A program made the position numbers and the translations under genes. Source: Lineus longissimus (lineage: Eukaryota; Nemertea; Pilidiophora; Heteronemertea; Lineidae). From it: 64,000 nucleotides of DNA. The number at the start of each line of letters is the position of its first letter. The stretch's first letter is position 1. Where the stretch lies: contig NC_088314.1 of assembly GCF_910592395.1 (NCBI RefSeq), forward strand, positions 6,572,001 to 6,636,000, given 5' to 3'. This document shows, piece by piece, positions 11,053 to 32,023 of the stretch. A model generated the notes under the pieces. The model was not told where the DNA came from. It saw only the letters and a program-made list of their open reading frames with translations, and did no database searches.

Positions 11053-14000
11053 TCAGCTTTCATGGGAGGTGGCTACGCTGTCTAGCATCTCCACCTCAGC
11101 TTGTCCATTCATAATGCTCAGGTCCTCCAATCTGAAATGGTGGAAACAGAATATACAGGAGAGAATATCACCAGCAACTCTCACTTAGTTTGGATATCAG
11201 GTGTGTTTTTCAACAACAAGAAACTATGTCCTGCCTATACAATATAACAAAGCAACCAAGGCAGTGTCATTTAATACCTTTCACAAAATTATAGGCTCTG
11301 GCTTGCCGTACTGAAAAGAAACCTAGAGAATGTTATTCATTTGCTGCTCATGAATACATCCCTCCTATGGCAGGTTTAAAATCTCTTGAAATAACTGCAC
11401 AGAGGTTTGCAAAGTCTTTGATACAGGGCATCAGTAAGCAATACTTACTTCTTAACGAGATCGTTGTTGTCCAATATTATCGACTTGATCTTGCCACTCT
11501 CTAGTCGCAGCGATTGGAGGCTGGAAAGATGGTGAAGAAACATGATGAGACGATTTATATTAAAATCAAGATAGCCAAAATTGGTGAAGGATTTTCGGCA
11601 ACATTGTTTGCTAAACCCGTAACCAGAATACATGTATTCTGGAACAAGTTGAAGAGTCATACATATCACATTATAATAACATCAAAAATGTTTCTGGAAA
11701 TATTTTCAAACTTTTCAGGAAATGCGGGTTGGGCATGAATTTCCTAAAATCTGTGGATGAATGAGATGGGGTGACTTACTCTTCATTGACCTGCTTCAGT
11801 AGCGTCTTCTGCATAGAGCCACTCTTCATTGAACCACTGGAACTAGCAAGGCTTTTCAGTTGGGTGTTTGATGATTCCATCTCAGAGAGCCACCTATCAA
11901 GATGCTTGCTGTAATCTCCCTCGACCTGTGGGTGGAAGAATTTGTAAAGATCTAATGAAGAAAGAAAACAACCACCTCTGTTAGTCTTATGTCTCTCTAA
12001 TGACGACAGTAAGTTTGGTCCTATAAACAGGTCCTCATCCCTTGTATTGTAAAGTATTTCTTTGAGAATAAAAATCACAAAAAAAACCCATCAAATTTTT
12101 GAAATGCCTCCAAGTGAATTTCTCATTGCAATAAGGAGTGACCTTCAAGGACCTTCACTGAATAGGTCACAGATCAAGGCATTCAGGCATTGATACTTTT
12201 AGAATTCACTTGGGGTCAAATGTCAAGAATCAAATGATATTTTCAGTAGAAAACCAGAACTTACTTTATCCTGGTTTTTGCTGATGCCTTTCTGTCTGCT
12301 CATCATGTCGTGTAACTTTCCATCCATTTGGACAATGTTTGCATGTACCTTGTAGGCACGCCTGAAACGAAACAACATGAATCTTCTGCAAAACACACAT
12401 GTAGTGCAGGAGCAGCTGTGCCAAGAGGTCCTAGGTTTATTCAATACTAAGTATATGTAGATCTCTTTGTCTAAAAGCACCAATAGGGTAATTGGTTGAG
12501 AAGAGTCTATGTCGGATAAAAATTTGTTGCCAAACCTAAGTTATCGGTGGTTTGCCCGCAGACATTCTAAAGAAATTACAACTTACTCAAGCCAAGTTGC
12601 AAGAGAGGCATGGACCTGCTTTAAGTTCCTGTAGCAGTGGTCTTGAAGCAGCGATGTAGCTTTGGCACAGTTTTCAGTTAATCGATTTCTGAAAGGGAAA
12701 ACAAGGATTGCAGAAGAAGGCGATTCTTATGAAAAGCTGCTTCCTACATTAATTGGTATTCGTTCATAGTAGAAGTCGTGCTCAATTGGTAATCAAGTTA
12801 TCTACCTGAACAATTTTGAGACAGGAAAAGCAGACCCTAATGGAAAAATATACACTAATTGCAAGCAGGGTGGATTTACCCAAGAAGGAAAAAAACCCAA
12901 ACTCCTGATCTCCCCAAAGAGGAAGGGCCATTATGTCTCGAACTATGAAATAATGAGCTAAACAAGCTAACTTCCTCAGTAAGGGAATGAGATTGCTCTG
13001 ACTTTATAATGGTGAATACTGAATATGAACGAGCTGATCACCTGGCCTACCCAAAGAGGACAACCACTTTTTCTCCAAATAAGGAATAAGGACTAAAACA
13101 ATCAACCTCCTACAGTAAAAGAATGAGATTACTCTGACTTACTTTGAAATATGGTGGATGTGTTCCTCATTGTATTGTAACCGTCGCGTCATTTTGTTTT
13201 TTCTGAAATCGTGTACAATCTCTGACGTGTTCTCGACGAGAATATCGAGTTTCTGAACACTGAAAAACAAGGAAATTCTCATCAATGAGGGGTCACTAAA
13301 GTTGTACCACTGGTAAGTGATCAGTAACGAACGGCTAACACTAATTCTTGGGAACACTTAGAGTAGATTCCAAACGTTGCTGTTTTAGACAGGCAGAGGG
13401 CAGTACAACAGTGTTGGCAGTTGGTGCAATGTCAGCTTATTATCTCCGACAATCATTACATGAGCAAAACTCCTATCTTAGCAGCTGGGTTTGATTCCCC
13501 CAGCTAGTACACCAAGGACTGTCGAGCATGGGTGTTACAGAGTAATTGTGTGTTGAGTTGCACACAAGGTGCATGCCTGGTCTTGCATCAGATTATGACT
13601 CTCCCTACACGTGAATGACCTATTTGAGATTTTACAAAATCTTCATAAAACATGCCGTAGTCAGATTTTTAGATTTATACCCACCATCTTTCTTTCTCTG
13701 TACACCCCGATTGTTTTCTCCATCCTGAGGTGAGAACACGTCTCTTTACCAGATTCTCATAATTGTCGTCACAGAATCTCTTCAGTTCAGAGTTACCAAT
13801 GTTCATCTTGAATAGAATTGACATGGATTGATTGATTAATCGATCGATTGATTGACTGATTGACACAATGAACAACTGAGAGTAGAAGAGACATTGCCAG
13901 GCCAGCAAAGGTGTAGCAACAGAGTTGCTGTCTAGAGGATGCTACAGATATACATTGTACATTCACGAATACTGATGTTTATTTAATAATATTGGCGAAC

Positions 14001-17000
14001 TGCCACTGTTGTGAGTTTCCACATAGGAATCAGGTCAAATTAATACAGTGCTCAATTGAGATTAATCAATAAAGAGTGAAGTGGTGCCCAGATCTGATCT
14101 TGAACCAATGATCCTTGGATTGGGAATTGGACACCTCTCCATCATACAACCACACTCTGCAGGATTGTTCCTGTACATTTTCTGATAATACATCAAAAAC
14201 TATCAGCAAGCTTCTACCGTATTGGAGTCCTCCCGTTTAAAAACTATTTTATAATAAATGTTCAGTTTCTAGTCAGCCTACCTCATGAAGCGGTCTCTGG
14301 CCACTATCGGTAAGGCCATCAAGAGTGCTCACAAATCTGGCCCACTCATTGTTCCCAGTAAGTTTATCAATGATGGAGATGGCCCGTTTGTTGTTTCGGT
14401 GAATTTCCGACAGACATTGGACCCTTTTCTTTGTTTCGTCACAGATGCATGTGAAATGTGTTGCGTAGTCTTTGAACTGCATCATGTCCCGTACGAGCAC
14501 CTCCCTGAAGTCAGAAAAGGTAGAAAAAATTTCATTGCAAGGAACGACATCCTGCAGATAACATGTTATGTATTGGGCTGGGCCATTGTTTCAATTTTGT
14601 TGTTAAAATCGACTGATAGATCGGTGAAACTAGAAAATGTACTGGCATACACAACTCTAGTCTGTAAGGCCAACTGAGGTGTTTTACAGCACTAATTTCT
14701 ATACTCATATTTACCCATAAAGTTTGACGGACTCATCCATCAGCCTTTGTCGATGAACAGCAGATTTCACCAGCTTCTGCATGAGATGTAGGCTTCCACC
14801 ACACGTCTTAGCAACAGAGAAGTCAGCATCCAGGTTTGTTGGCGCCGAGGAGGGGAACTGCGGTAACTCAGCTGAAATCAGAGGAAATCAATTGCAGGTT
14901 TGAGTCAGGAAGGGAGTTGAGAATGACATCAGCAGACATCATTAACTTCTGCATGAGGTGCAGCCATAGATCACACGTCTGAGCAACCGAGTAGTCGATA
15001 TTGAGGTTTGTCACAAAGGAGGCAAACTTGGAAACCTAAGCTGATTTGAGAAAAGTTCTCCTCTGAGTGCTGGCTGGCTTCATACAAGTACTTACGAATG
15101 TTGAACAACTGCAATTTTGGACATTGTACGAAATCTTTCGAGTATAAAAAGATGGGGTAGTCTTGAGACGTGTGTGGGTACTGCACGGCTGGTAGGAGAG
15201 CTTGGACCATGTGACTAAAATGTTGCCCATCTAACAGCAGTACTTGATTGTTGGCAGAGATGTCCGTCTGCTCGGCAATCAGTTCTTGAAACTTGGCATA
15301 GCTGGAAGATCAAACTCGATGCATTTAGAGAAGAGTCACATTATACATCACTTATGCATGTTCATTAATATATTCATCCAGTAGGTTAATCCAACAGGAA
15401 AGGACAACTGGGGTCTGGTTGTTTAGTCACAGCTGATCCCATACATGGCTCAGTTTGTAGGACGCCATGTCACTGGCATTCATAGTGCAAATCGTCTAGT
15501 TTCTATTGATTGACTGACAATTAAGTTGTCACCTCATCTATATGCCAGGCTATTCTATTCAAGCTCAATCACTGTCAATCTGCATAATTAAACAGGACGT
15601 AGCAAATGCCCTACCTCTCGTCCTTCTTCATGTAAATCCTCAGATGTGATCCCGACCACACGTTGAACACATATATGACAGTCTTGGCACAGAGGCTGAA
15701 CGCCTCTGTGAAGAACCTCTCAAAACTCCACATTTGTTTGGGTTGGCACTCAAGTAATCCAGCAAGGAGGGGCGTGATCAGTGTCTTCAAACCACTGGAG
15801 TAGAAAACATTATCAAATTTGAGAATAGAAGAGGAAAATATTTACTTTAAGAAAAATCACATGCAATTGAACTTTTCGCTACCACACAGAGCAGCTAGCA
15901 CAAGAAATGACACCCCTCCAGCACTTCTTTCCCTCAACCTAAACTAAGTCACAGTGTTGCCATCGTGAATGACAATCACAGGGCAAAGGTCACAGGGGCA
16001 CTTACTTATTAGGTTTTACCCTCTGTTACCAGTTTTCATGACTGTCCACTTTGCCCCAACCTCTTGCAAACAGGGTCTACATGCCTCCTTCATGCGCATG
16101 TTTTCATGAGGAGTAAGTATGTATCGAGTGAAATGGCCTGATATTGTCAGGATGACTTTGCCCTGGTATAATCGGTACTTACTGTGAAATAAGGCAATGT
16201 TCTGGTAACGTCTTGCTCCAGTGGATCTCACCCTTGTCAGAATATTGTATACCAGATATCACTCCTGATTCCTTCTGTGTGGTGATCCGGTGCCTGAAAA
16301 GGGTCACAAAGATAATAAATGGATACTGACATCAAAATTGCTCATGGACCTAATAATGTCCCAGTTGACGCTCGACTCTGAACTCCATACTTTTAAACAA
16401 ATGGGTAATCTCCAACCAACAACTACTGCTGCATCAATAACTCATAGCGAAATAAATCTGTACCTGTGAAAGCCGCCCTCTTCCGCATTAGAAGTGGAAG
16501 GTTTTAAAAGTAAGCTTGTATGTTTTTCAGTTGGAAGGGTCATAATCATATAATAACGCCATACTTCCATGAACTGTGTTGAGAGTCTGAACTTCAAAGG
16601 TGACATTACTAGGCAAGATTGATGATATCAATATTTTCAAATGTGAACTTATTGAAGAAGAAATTTGCAGATATGTCCTACTCACATTGTTGGTTTGTTT
16701 TTTCTCCCACCATATGGTCTAAAGGGGAGCTGACCCACTGCAACATGGTACAAGGTTACTCCGAGACTCCAAAGGTCAACTGTGGCACCAAACTGTTTTG
16801 CCGATGGTTGCCGAAGGACAGCTCGCTCATACATATCAGGATGCTGGAACAGGAAATACAAGATTTACGTTGAGTCAAGCCAACTGAAACATTTGAACCG
16901 GAAGCTGTTACTTAAAATTACGATTGTTTTTCTGGGCGGTAGATACACAAAAGGGAATAGCACAAGACATGATTAGGAGTCAGAAGGCTGTGTTTTTTTT

Positions 17001-19153
17001 CATTATCCAGTAACGCCTTTTGCAGCAGTTCCAGTATATCAAAACGAATTAGAGGTCGCCAAAAAAATGTGTGGAAAAATACATTGGACAACGCTACACA
17101 AAAAGCTCCAGCCAACTTTTTTACAAGTAAGATTTCTGTATAAAGCTAGTTTATGGCCAGGTCATGCAGGGTATTCACTCACCAAGTACTCCTCTGTCCC
17201 ATAGAGTGACATGAACTGTCCTTCTTCAGCCAATTCTCTTGCTGCTCCAAAGTCCGTCAGCTTGTATATTGAACTGAAAAAAGACAAAAACAACAAATGT
17301 AGTCAATAATCAAGATAAACCATCGGAGATCATGGGCATAGTTGGGAGAGTGCTGGGTTGATAACACTGAAGACATTGGTTCAATCCTCAGAATGATCAC
17401 CGATGTGTAATTTGAGGACACTCAGCCTACATGCTCCCCATCCTGGAGCAAATGGCTAACAAGCTCGCTGAGATGGTCCATGAGAATGCAAAATTACGTC
17501 AGCAACCAGAATGTGATACTCCCAAGGGAGTTGTGATTGAACCAGAATGCCTAGGCTTAGAAAAGTTGCCACCCAACAAACATGTTGAGGCTGAAATGTG
17601 TGCAAAATTTGGCCATTATTAGTTCATCATAAACCACTCACCTGCCATCTTCTGTGATGTATCGGAGGATATTACCAGGCTTGATGTCTCTGTGGATGAT
17701 GCTTTGGTCTCGAAGGTGCTGTAGACCCGACGCTAGACGAAAAACAAACAAACTTTGACACTTAAATATGTCAAGACGGCATCTTACTTAGGTAGACAAG
17801 TTTTAACTGCAGCAATACCAGTACTGTTTCTGTTCATTCACTGAACACAATATTTCAAAATATCATTGTTGGTTGTTGAAAAACACCAGGGGATGGGTCC
17901 TTACCTACATGCTCCAGGACAAGAAGGAACTCATGTTCTGGCAATCCGAATGAATTGGCCGGGTCATCCAACATACTGTAAAGGCTGCCTCCACCGCACA
18001 GTTCCATGATGATCACCTTGCTGTTAACAGCTTGCTGCAATGGCAAAATGTCAATAACTAAATAAAGTAACCTTCTAAAAGTGACAGATACAACAGAAAC
18101 TAGACCTGCGACTATTCAGATTACCGGTACCAGTATCAAATAAATTTAAAGTGGTTTAGAGTCGGCGGTAAACAACTGGGGTCCTGAAATGTGAAAATAT
18201 GTCAACAGTTTGAGCTTTGGCGATCTGCCTCAGGTGGTTATCATCCTGGCATTAGTGAATGTTTATGTATGTTTGACATAAAAGGTTCTTCAATCATATA
18301 CAGGTTCAGCTATGAACTACAAGGCTTTTTCTTAAAAAACTGCTTACGTCTTCCTCAATAGCCAAAAGTTTGACTATATTGGGATGGTCGCACTTCTGCA
18401 ACACATCGAATTCTCTCATCTGAACATCCAGAGGGCGGTGGGTGCTCATTACATTGAAGGTTTTCACCGCAAACGATTCTCCACTTTTCTGAAAATGAAA
18501 ATATCACGCATGACAAAAAGCACTAAAATTCGAGACGGTAAGTAAAAAATACCAAGGCAAACTGACAAACGTTGGCATGTGTAATAACTACATTTCGCAC
18601 TTGAATAGTTATGAACCAAGAATAGAAAGTGCAGTGTCCCTTTGACCCAAAATTAAAATGACACGTTGACAGTTCTGTTAGTGTTAGCCCAATTTAGTAA
18701 ACCCTCAACTTTATAATAAGTGTGAACAAACATTGGAAGATTTGGCGGGGTTTCCCAACTGACTCAATAATAACACCAACACGTATTGTGCATATTTGGA
18801 GAAAGGAAAAGTAGAACATACATCAATATGATGAGTAAAATTACTCCTGTATTTGACTCAAAACTGACTGGCCCGAAAAGGACCTGCTTAATGTTATCTT
18901 TGTATAGGACATAGGGAAAATTTGCCTGTGTATCACAACTACAGCTGGAACCTATCGCATACTGTGCAGGACTCCACTAAAGAAAGTATGCAATATTTAA
19001 ATTTTCATAATTATATCATGTATTTCATTGCTCTGCAGACCTCACCTTGTGACGACATCTGTAGACAGAACCTGTGGCACCCTGTCCAAGAACATCATTC
19101 AAGTTCCACACATAATTTTTGGATTGCCGCAGTATTGCGGCCTGCGAGGACAT
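11053..19153 (-). CDS. TBK1: TBK1/IKK-epsilon family serine/threonine kinase, complete
   Basis: This is the non-canonical IkB kinase that acts downstream of STING/TLR/MAVS-type sensing and in autophagy. Eighteen coding exons are, from the start: 19046-19153, 18348-18488, 17905-18034, 17642-17732, 17183-17273, 16686-16843, 16183-16293, 15615-15794, 15096-15301, 14715-14871, 14282-14504, exon 12 (13681-13724 or 13685-13806), 13143-13259, 12587-12688, 12265-12361, 11780-11925, 11449-11520 and 11053-11131. The product is about 750 residues (human TBK1 729). Kinase motifs seen: glycine loop GQGATGSVY, catalytic lysine in FAVKTF (about K45), [10 protein letters not shown] (Asp about 142), [10 protein letters not shown], and activation loop [10 protein letters not shown] with the Ser matching human S172 at about 179. 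A ubiquitin-like domain, an alpha-helical scaffold dimerisation region and a C-terminal adaptor-binding region follow. A single gene is expected to represent the ancestor of vertebrate TBK1 and IKBKE. ATG is preceded by an AG acceptor (GTTTCAG), implying a 5' UTR exon further up. Confidence 0.96.
13681..13806 (-). CDS. TBK1: TBK1 exon 12, two possible boundaries
   Basis: Two phase-consistent solutions exist. A 44-nt exon (13681-13724) uses the strong acceptor TCTCACCTCAG and the weaker donor GG|GTATAA. A 122-nt exon (13685-13806) uses the weaker acceptor TATTCAAG and donor TG|GTGGGT. The short form gives a protein length nearer to human TBK1; the long form adds 26 residues. Both enter in phase 0 and leave in phase 2, so they could also be alternative forms. 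The segment lies between the ubiquitin-like and coiled-coil scaffold parts. Confidence 0.55.
13826..13864. repeat. (GATT)n-like microsatellite
   Basis: An imperfect run of GATT/ATTG units with an embedded ATCGATCGATT in a TBK1 intron. It is a simple repeat with no further content. Confidence 0.7.
17333..17410 (+). mobile_element. tRNA-derived SINE fragment
   Basis: Contains an A-box-like TAGTTGGGAGAG and a perfect B-box GGTTCAATCC at 17378-17387, spaced as in a tRNA promoter. The stems do not fold as a functional tRNA, so this is read as a SINE head in a TBK1 intron, lying antisense to the gene. Confidence 0.5.
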
Positions 19154-19330
19154 CTGAAACGGTAACATATCAACCATACATGTTTTTCAGAACCGATACA
19201 TCTCTACTACTATAGAGGCAAGACAACTTTTTCCTTGATCGTGCCCCGTGGGCATTGTACCGGTAGTATCAGCAGCAATATTGAAAGGAGCATTTTTAAT
19301 AAAATTTTATCATCATATGATATGAATGAC

Positions 19331-19353
19331 CATGCATGCATGCATGCATGCAT
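19331..19353. repeat. (CATG)n microsatellite
   Basis: A run of alternating CATG/TGCA units in the TBK1 5' region. This is a self-complementary simple repeat. Confidence 0.8.
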
Positions 19354-20099
19354 CCATTGATTGTTGATTGTCAAAAATTCAAAATCGAAACTGAACTTTG
19401 ATGCTTGAAGAGGCTCACAAACTCCCTTTCAAAACAGTAATTCTTGATCTGTGTCTTCTTCAAAAATGTCAATTACCTTTCCTGTTGTTCAAGACGGCTG
19501 ATGGATCAATGGGAACAGGTAGAAATAGAACAAAATAAGGAAAAGAACAGCAGAATCATTCAAGTGTGGCTTCCTTCAACGTTCAACACCTGACCTGGGG
19601 ATTCCCCATAAAAGTCAGCCAGGGGGTTCAGGCGTGACGTAATTTGTGAAAATATTTTTGTTTTAAAACCAAATTCAAGCATATTCTTCTTCAAACGTTG
19701 GTTGTTCAGATTCTGATATTAAAATGTTACATCATCTTAACAAAAAGAGAATGTTGAAATAGCGCAAATTTGAAAGATAATTCGCTAGACACACCTCTTT
19801 TTTACCGCCGCCTGGATGAGGAAATTCTCCTAAAAATAACCGGTTGCAGACCTAATCCACCGGAAGGCATTGGCTGGTCTCTCAAGTTTTAAGGGCGGGA
19901 AGGAAAAGTTGGAGGGTGCTAGTTTGATCTTAGAGTAACCAGCCTACTAGGGTTTGATCGACTAATTAAGCCCCTCCCTCTTACATGTGAACTCATTTCT
20001 TACAATTATAAAAAATAATGTTAGCTTAACTCTTTTTTTTATTGCAAACGCATAACAAATACATCAAACTCTGGACTCTAATACTCTACTCTAATACTC

Positions 20100-20220
20100 T
20101 AACACGAAAAAACGTGATTGTTCTATTGTCACGCTGTATCCTGATTGCTTATATCACATAAAAACATGATTGTGTAAATTCACACAAAAACGTGATTGCC
20201 GAATCACATAAAAGCATATG
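20100..20220. repeat. Short degenerate tandem repeat with ACGTGATTG core
   Basis: Four imperfect units share CACAxAAAAACGTGATTG-like cores, near 20105, 20157, 20185 and 20205. They lie upstream of the shared TBK1/copine promoter. Units are irregularly spaced (about 25-50 bp). Function unknown. Confidence 0.45.
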
Positions 20221-20334
20221 ATGTAGGAGTATCAAAAACCTATTCTCAGGATGAGGTAGTGGGTAGCACTTTTACTAGGGGGTGCCCGTAAATTCCAACA
20301 AAAACTGACCCAAATTTCCGACCATAAGAGCTAA

Positions 20335-20471
20335 AATTTGATTGCGCAAGAAAGGAAAATTCCTACCTGCGTCAGTTGACACAGTTGAGTCACGATTGCG
20401 TCACGAGCAATGCGTCATGGACGACGGAGATATAGGTCTGCAGCCTTTCATGCACTTACTTCACAGCAGTT
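20335..20471. promoter_or_regulatory. Divergent TBK1/copine promoter with bZIP motif cluster
   Basis: Directly upstream of the copine ATG, and on the 5' side of TBK1, are TTGCGCAA (20342-20349, C/EBP palindrome), TGCGTCA (20368-20374), TGAGTCA (20386-20392, AP-1 consensus), TTGCGTCA (20396-20403) and TGCGTCA (20411-20417). Five bZIP-type sites lie within 76 bp. The two genes are transcribed away from this segment, with coding starts 1.3 kb apart. Factor assignment is inferred from motif consensus only. Confidence 0.5.
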
Positions 20472-29774
<9,303 letters not shown>

Positions 29775-30061
29775 AGATGATCAGTCCTTGAGAAAGTTTG
29801 AAATCGTTGCAAGGAAATATACTTTTCGGATCTTACTTCTCCTGATAGCAGCGAGAGAATTTGCCAACTAGAATTCACCATTTGCTATCATTACATCTAT
29901 GATGGTCCCTCATAGAATCTATTATGGGATTCAGATACGATGTAAAATGTGGTTTGTGATAATTATCATACACTGTCGATTCTACCATTGGCCCATCAAT
30001 GATTCTGTGACAGGAAACTGTGTAGCGGACCATGGTCCTTCCTGTTCACTCGAGAATTGAA

Positions 30062-30067
30062 AATAAA
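30062..30067 (+). terminator. Candidate copine poly(A) signal
   Basis: AATAAA 288 nt after the copine stop codon. Further hexamers exist near 30420 and 30975, so alternative 3' ends are possible. Confidence 0.5.
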
Positions 30068-31026
30068 GCACTTCTGTTGGAAATGTATATTTTAAAGTGC
30101 CTTCGCTGCTGACGAAATATACACCCTTGTTCTCTTTCACATTGGGCAGTAAGCCCGCTGTAGAAAATTTATCTTCTTAATGTCTGTCCATTTATTCAAA
30201 AAATATATTATATTGTGATTTTACATGTGTTACGTATATTTAGAGAATAGGTGGTGGGTATACGGAACTCCTAATCATGTTCATGGCTCATTGTTGTCAG
30301 TGTTTGATCCTAAAGGCTTTTCAGAAGTAAAAGTGCATGTCCTTTTGGGCCACATTATTTTGCATCAAGCAGTTATTCCTCACATGGCCCAAGATTTGGG
30401 TAAGCAACCCGACTTTTGAAATAAAATCGTTGGGAAATGTGTAGCAATTGCATTTGATAAAATGGATGTTTTAGTGCTGATGGATTTGAAGTATGTTATT
30501 GTACATATTAATCATGGACTTCAACAATATGTATATGTATAATTCACACGTAGATGGTTCGCCCATGATAATAGCATGCTTCCAGTGAAGATTTCATCGT
30601 CCCGAAAGTGTCTTCGTATAGAAATGCGTGCAGTTTTGATAAATATGTAATAAGCCCATTAATAATCCAAAAGCCCAATAATCAATTCCTGTGTGATATC
30701 TTGTATACCCAAAATTACCTTATCCTGTTCCCAGATTGATGATCTTTTGCATCCTTTGTTTATAAACCCCGCATTGTCCATCATTCCCTACCTTTTTCCT
30801 TCTCTGTTTGAGATTATTTTTAAAACATGAAATGTAGAGCTGCTAATATAAGATATGCTTCATAGTTTATATGTCTACATTCAGTGTACTTCAGATAGTG
30901 CAGATTCTCCCCTCTTTTATTATACACCAGTAGCTACTCTTATCTATCATGTGTTTGTACATTTTATTTTATAAATAAATAACATTTACTAAAGACAGTT
31001 GCTTGTCATTATTCACACGTGATTCT

Positions 31027-31130
31027 CATAGCGTAATGGTTAAGGCACTTGCCTTCCATTCGATGGTGCCAGCAGGATCACAGGTTGGACCCATCACGGG
31101 CACTACAATTGGCCTGAAGAAGTGGTGGTT
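31027..31130 (+). mobile_element. tRNA-derived SINE-like repeat, copy 1
   Basis: Starts like a tRNA (ATAGCGTAATGGTTAAGGCA) with a B-box-like GGTTGGACCC, followed by GGGCACTACAATTGGCC. The same tail recurs at 31366-31420. Lies between the convergent copine and ALG10 genes. Confidence 0.5.
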
Positions 31131-31322
31131 GTGAAATGAGATATGACCTGGCTGGGCCAGCACATATGCCTAACCCGGAAAGGCCAGAATGAAACAAAAT
31201 CCGGCATGGCACAGCAGGCTCTGGTATATGTCTGGTGGCTTAGGATGTGAGCGGCTTCCATGAACTAGACAGGGAGGAATGTTGTATTTAACTGGCGACT
31301 GGTGGGCCCTCACATCGAACAT

Positions 31323-31425
31323 CTTGACTTCTGGGGTATTGGTTTTTGCACTCGCACTGGTCTTCGCAAGATACAGGTTTGAACCTCACCACACACTACA
31401 ATTGGTGGACTGATGTCGGGAACAA
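31323..31425 (+). mobile_element. tRNA-derived SINE-like repeat, copy 2
   Basis: Carries GATACAGGTTTGAACCTCAC then CACACTACAATTGGTGG, clearly related to the copy about 290 bp upstream. Tandem insertion or duplication of the same family. Confidence 0.45.
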
Positions 31426-31883
31426 CATTGCTCTTAACTGAGTGAGTACGCTTTTGAAGTCCATGACATCTGTGAAGCTGGGTGACCACACATATTCTTT
31501 CTTCCGTCTTGACAATCCCCAGGTCTTTAAGTCATAAGGTTCCCACTGTTAATCTGGCAATACATGTTGTCCATGGTGTGTACGTTGTTTGCCACAGGGT
31601 GGTGCAAGATTCTATGCAAGTCCTAACAGTGATGACCATGGAAACAAGAAGTAAAACAGTATTTAGCACAGTATTATAGTGATTTATTTCATATACATGT
31701 ATATATACATGAACACAATGCTCATAATCATGAGCAGACATTGAAATTGTTTTTGCCATGAAACGGTAGCACAGTAACCATGGAATGAGTTCTCCTTGGT
31801 GAGGAAAGTGTCTTATTAGAACAAAATGACACCCGTCTGTACAAGTCTGGGAGCAGTGTTACTATAACTTCCATCTACAATAT

Positions 31884-31889
31884 TTTATT
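31884..31889 (-). terminator. Candidate ALG10 poly(A) signal
   Basis: AATAAA on the minus strand, 135 nt downstream of the ALG10 stop codon. A second lies at 31683-31688. Confidence 0.5.
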
Positions 31890-32023
31890 TAAAAGACATT
31901 CATCATCAAATATTTTACAAATTCTTGCTCCAAAAAAGGAATTCAAGTAAAGATTAGACATATCTGTCCTACTGAAAATTCCCAGCAGTAGTACCTTCCC
32001 TCTCTTACACATCGGCTGTGACA

